Below are positions 62,542 to 64,000 of a stretch of DNA of 64,000 nt, piece after piece. The position numbers and the translations under genes are program-made. The number at the start of each line of letters is the position of its first letter. Position 1 is the first letter of the stretch. This DNA is from Gordius sp. MW1. Its lineage: Eukaryota; Nematomorpha; Gordioida; Gordea; Gordiidae. The stretch covers positions 10,810,413 through 10,874,412 of the forward strand of contig OZ038533.1 in NCBI GenBank assembly GCA_964036665.1, given 5' to 3'. Below the pieces are notes generated by a model. It was not told the DNA's origin. It did not search any database and saw only the letters and a program-made list of their open reading frames with translations.

Positions 62542-64000
62542 CAACGTTTTATTGTTGCGATTAGTTTATTGTATCGCAACGTGAGTGCTTAATTTTTCAA
62601 AAATGCACTATGCGGTCATGATTTCAAAGTAATAGTTTTCTGATTCTGATAAATTTTTACTTTTTATCATCGAAACCACGTCTGAAAACGACAACTTTCA
62701 TCGGATGCATACGGTTGAAAGAAAAATATGTGAAAAATTTTTAGGTAAAAATATTTATTTTTTTCGATTTTATGTGAAAGAGCATGAAAAAATATATAAA
62801 AGTAAGCCAATTTGAGAATCCTATTATCCTCGATTGACTTCCGAAAAGAGGTTTTAAGCTGCGAGAACTATCATTTTGACAAAAGACAACGTTTTATTGT
62901 TGCTAGTTTGTTGTATCGCAACGTGAGTGCTTAATTTTTGAAAATGGCTCTATGCGATCATGATTTCAAAGTAATAGTTTTCTGATTCTGATAAATTTTT
63001 ACTTTTTATCATCGAAACCACGTCTGAAAACGACAACTTTCATCGGATGCATACGGTTGAAAGAAAAATATGTGAAAAATTTTGAGGTAAAAATATTTAT
63101 TTTTTTCGATTCTATGTGAAAGCATGAAAAAATATATATAAGTAAGCCAATTTGAGAATCCTATTATCCTCGATTGACTTCCGAAAAGAGGTTTTAAGCT
63201 GCGAGAACTATCATTTTGACAAAAGACAACGTTTTATTGTTGCGATTAGTTTGTTGTATCGCAACGTGAGTGCTTAATTTTAGAAAATGCACTATGCGAT
63301 CATGATTTCAAAGTAATAGTTTTCTGATTCTGATAAACTTTTACTTTTTATCATCGAAACCACGTCTGAAAACAACAACTTTCATCGGATGCATACGGTT
63401 GAAAGAAAAATATGTGAAAAATTTTGAGGTAAAAATATTTATTTTTTTCGATTCTATGTGAAAGAGCATGAAAAAATATATAAAAGTAAGCCAATTTGAG
63501 AATCCTATCTCGATTGACTTCCGAAAAGACGTTTTAAGCTGCGAGAACTGTCATTTGACAAAAGACAACGTTTTATTGTTGCGATTAGTTTGTTGTATCG
63601 CAACGTGAGTGCTTAATTTTTAAAAATGGCTCTATGCGATCATGATTTCAAAGTAATAGTTTTCTGATTCTGATAAATTTTTACTTTTTATCACCGAAAC
63701 CAGGTCTGAAAACGACAACTTTCATCGGATGCATACGGTTGAAAGAAAAATATGTGAAAAATTTTGAGGTAAAAATATTTATTTTTTTCGATTCTATGTG
63801 AAAGAGCATGAAAAAATATATAAAAGTAAGCCTATTTGAGAATCCTATTATCCTCGATTGACTTCCGAAAAGACGTTTTAAGCTGCGAGAACTATCATTT
63901 TGACAAAAGACAACGTTTTATAGTTGCGATTAGTTTGTTGTATCGCAACGTGAGTGCTTAATTTTTCAAAAATGCACTATGCGATTGATTTCAAAGTAAT
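62542..64000. repeat. Irregular monomers at the right edge
   Basis: Starts: 62542 (GTTTATTGTATCG, ATTTTTAGGTA), 62887 (TTGTTGCTAGTTTG, dyad left arm damaged by a 5-bp loss; GGCTCTATG head on a B body), 63227 (GATAAACTTTTAC, CCTATCTCG), 63566 (GAACTGTCATTTGAC lies just before it; GGCTCTATG, TCACCGAAACCAGG) and 63911, a partial monomer with GCGATTGATTTC. The 15-mer order is not kept here. Confidence 0.85.

Larger units (their letters stand above)
44764..64000. repeat. Satellite array, right segment
   Basis: The same satellite in the same orientation resumes directly after the transposon. The interrupted monomer is completed at 44772-45086, and starts follow at 45087, 45431, 45776, 46120 and onward to 63911, where a 90-bp partial monomer meets the window edge. 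Monomers between about 44.8 and 49.2 kb carry many private variants. From about 49.2 kb nearly every monomer is subtype B, with a GCGGTCATG variant that I did not see on the left side. Confidence 0.98.

Overview
The whole window is eukaryotic satellite DNA: one AT-rich tandem repeat (my count on one consensus monomer gives about 30% GC, about 345 bp) in a single head-to-tail orientation. I place about 180 complete monomers plus one partial monomer at the right edge. One DNA transposon interrupts the array. No intact gene, tRNA, rRNA or CRISPR is visible. The array runs off both ends, so this is the interior of a larger block, of the kind usual in centromeric, pericentromeric or other heterochromatin. 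The organism cannot be named from the sequence. The transposon remains (hAT type, with a MULE/SWIM relic) fit an animal, most probably an arthropod, but that is a weak inference.

Monomers fall into two main subtypes. A carries GGCTCTATG, TTTTCAGATT, ACTTGGGATCAT, GGATGAATACGGTTCAAAG and TTCAATTC. B carries TGCACTATG, TTTTCTGATT, ACTTTTTATCATCG, GGATGCATACGGTTGAAAG and TTCGATTC. A third, mosaic type C has a B-like head and an A-like tail (GGATGAATAAGG, AATATT). The subtypes are arranged into higher-order repeats (HORs) whose length changes along the window: 12-mers (4,094 bp, from 1025), overlapped by 17-mers (5,844 bp, 7158-18845), then 6-mers (2,058 bp, 18846-22961), 11-mers (3,770 bp, 22962-30501, followed by a contracted 6-monomer copy and a further copy), 9-mers (3,085 bp, 35642 to about 41126), a ragged older island around the transposon (about 41.1-50.5 kb, including AB dimers of 689 bp), and 15-mers (about 5.12 kb, 50588 to the right edge), which are almost all B type.

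The transposon (42529-44763, 2,235 bp) has 12-bp perfect terminal inverted repeats, a perfect 8-bp target-site duplication (GTTTGTTG) and dense GTAAC/GTTAC subterminal repeats, which together mark a hAT-superfamily element. It holds a broken C-terminal piece of a hAT transposase on the plus strand and, back-to-back on the minus strand, a broken C-terminal piece of a MULE-type transposase with a SWIM zinc finger. It inserted in the loop of a dyad motif (GTTGCGAT-N11-ATCGCAAC) that recurs in nearly every monomer.

The main points for follow-up are the nested HOR history, the recurrent dyad as a candidate protein-binding site, the recurrent TATA-like and splice-like signals, and the composite transposon.
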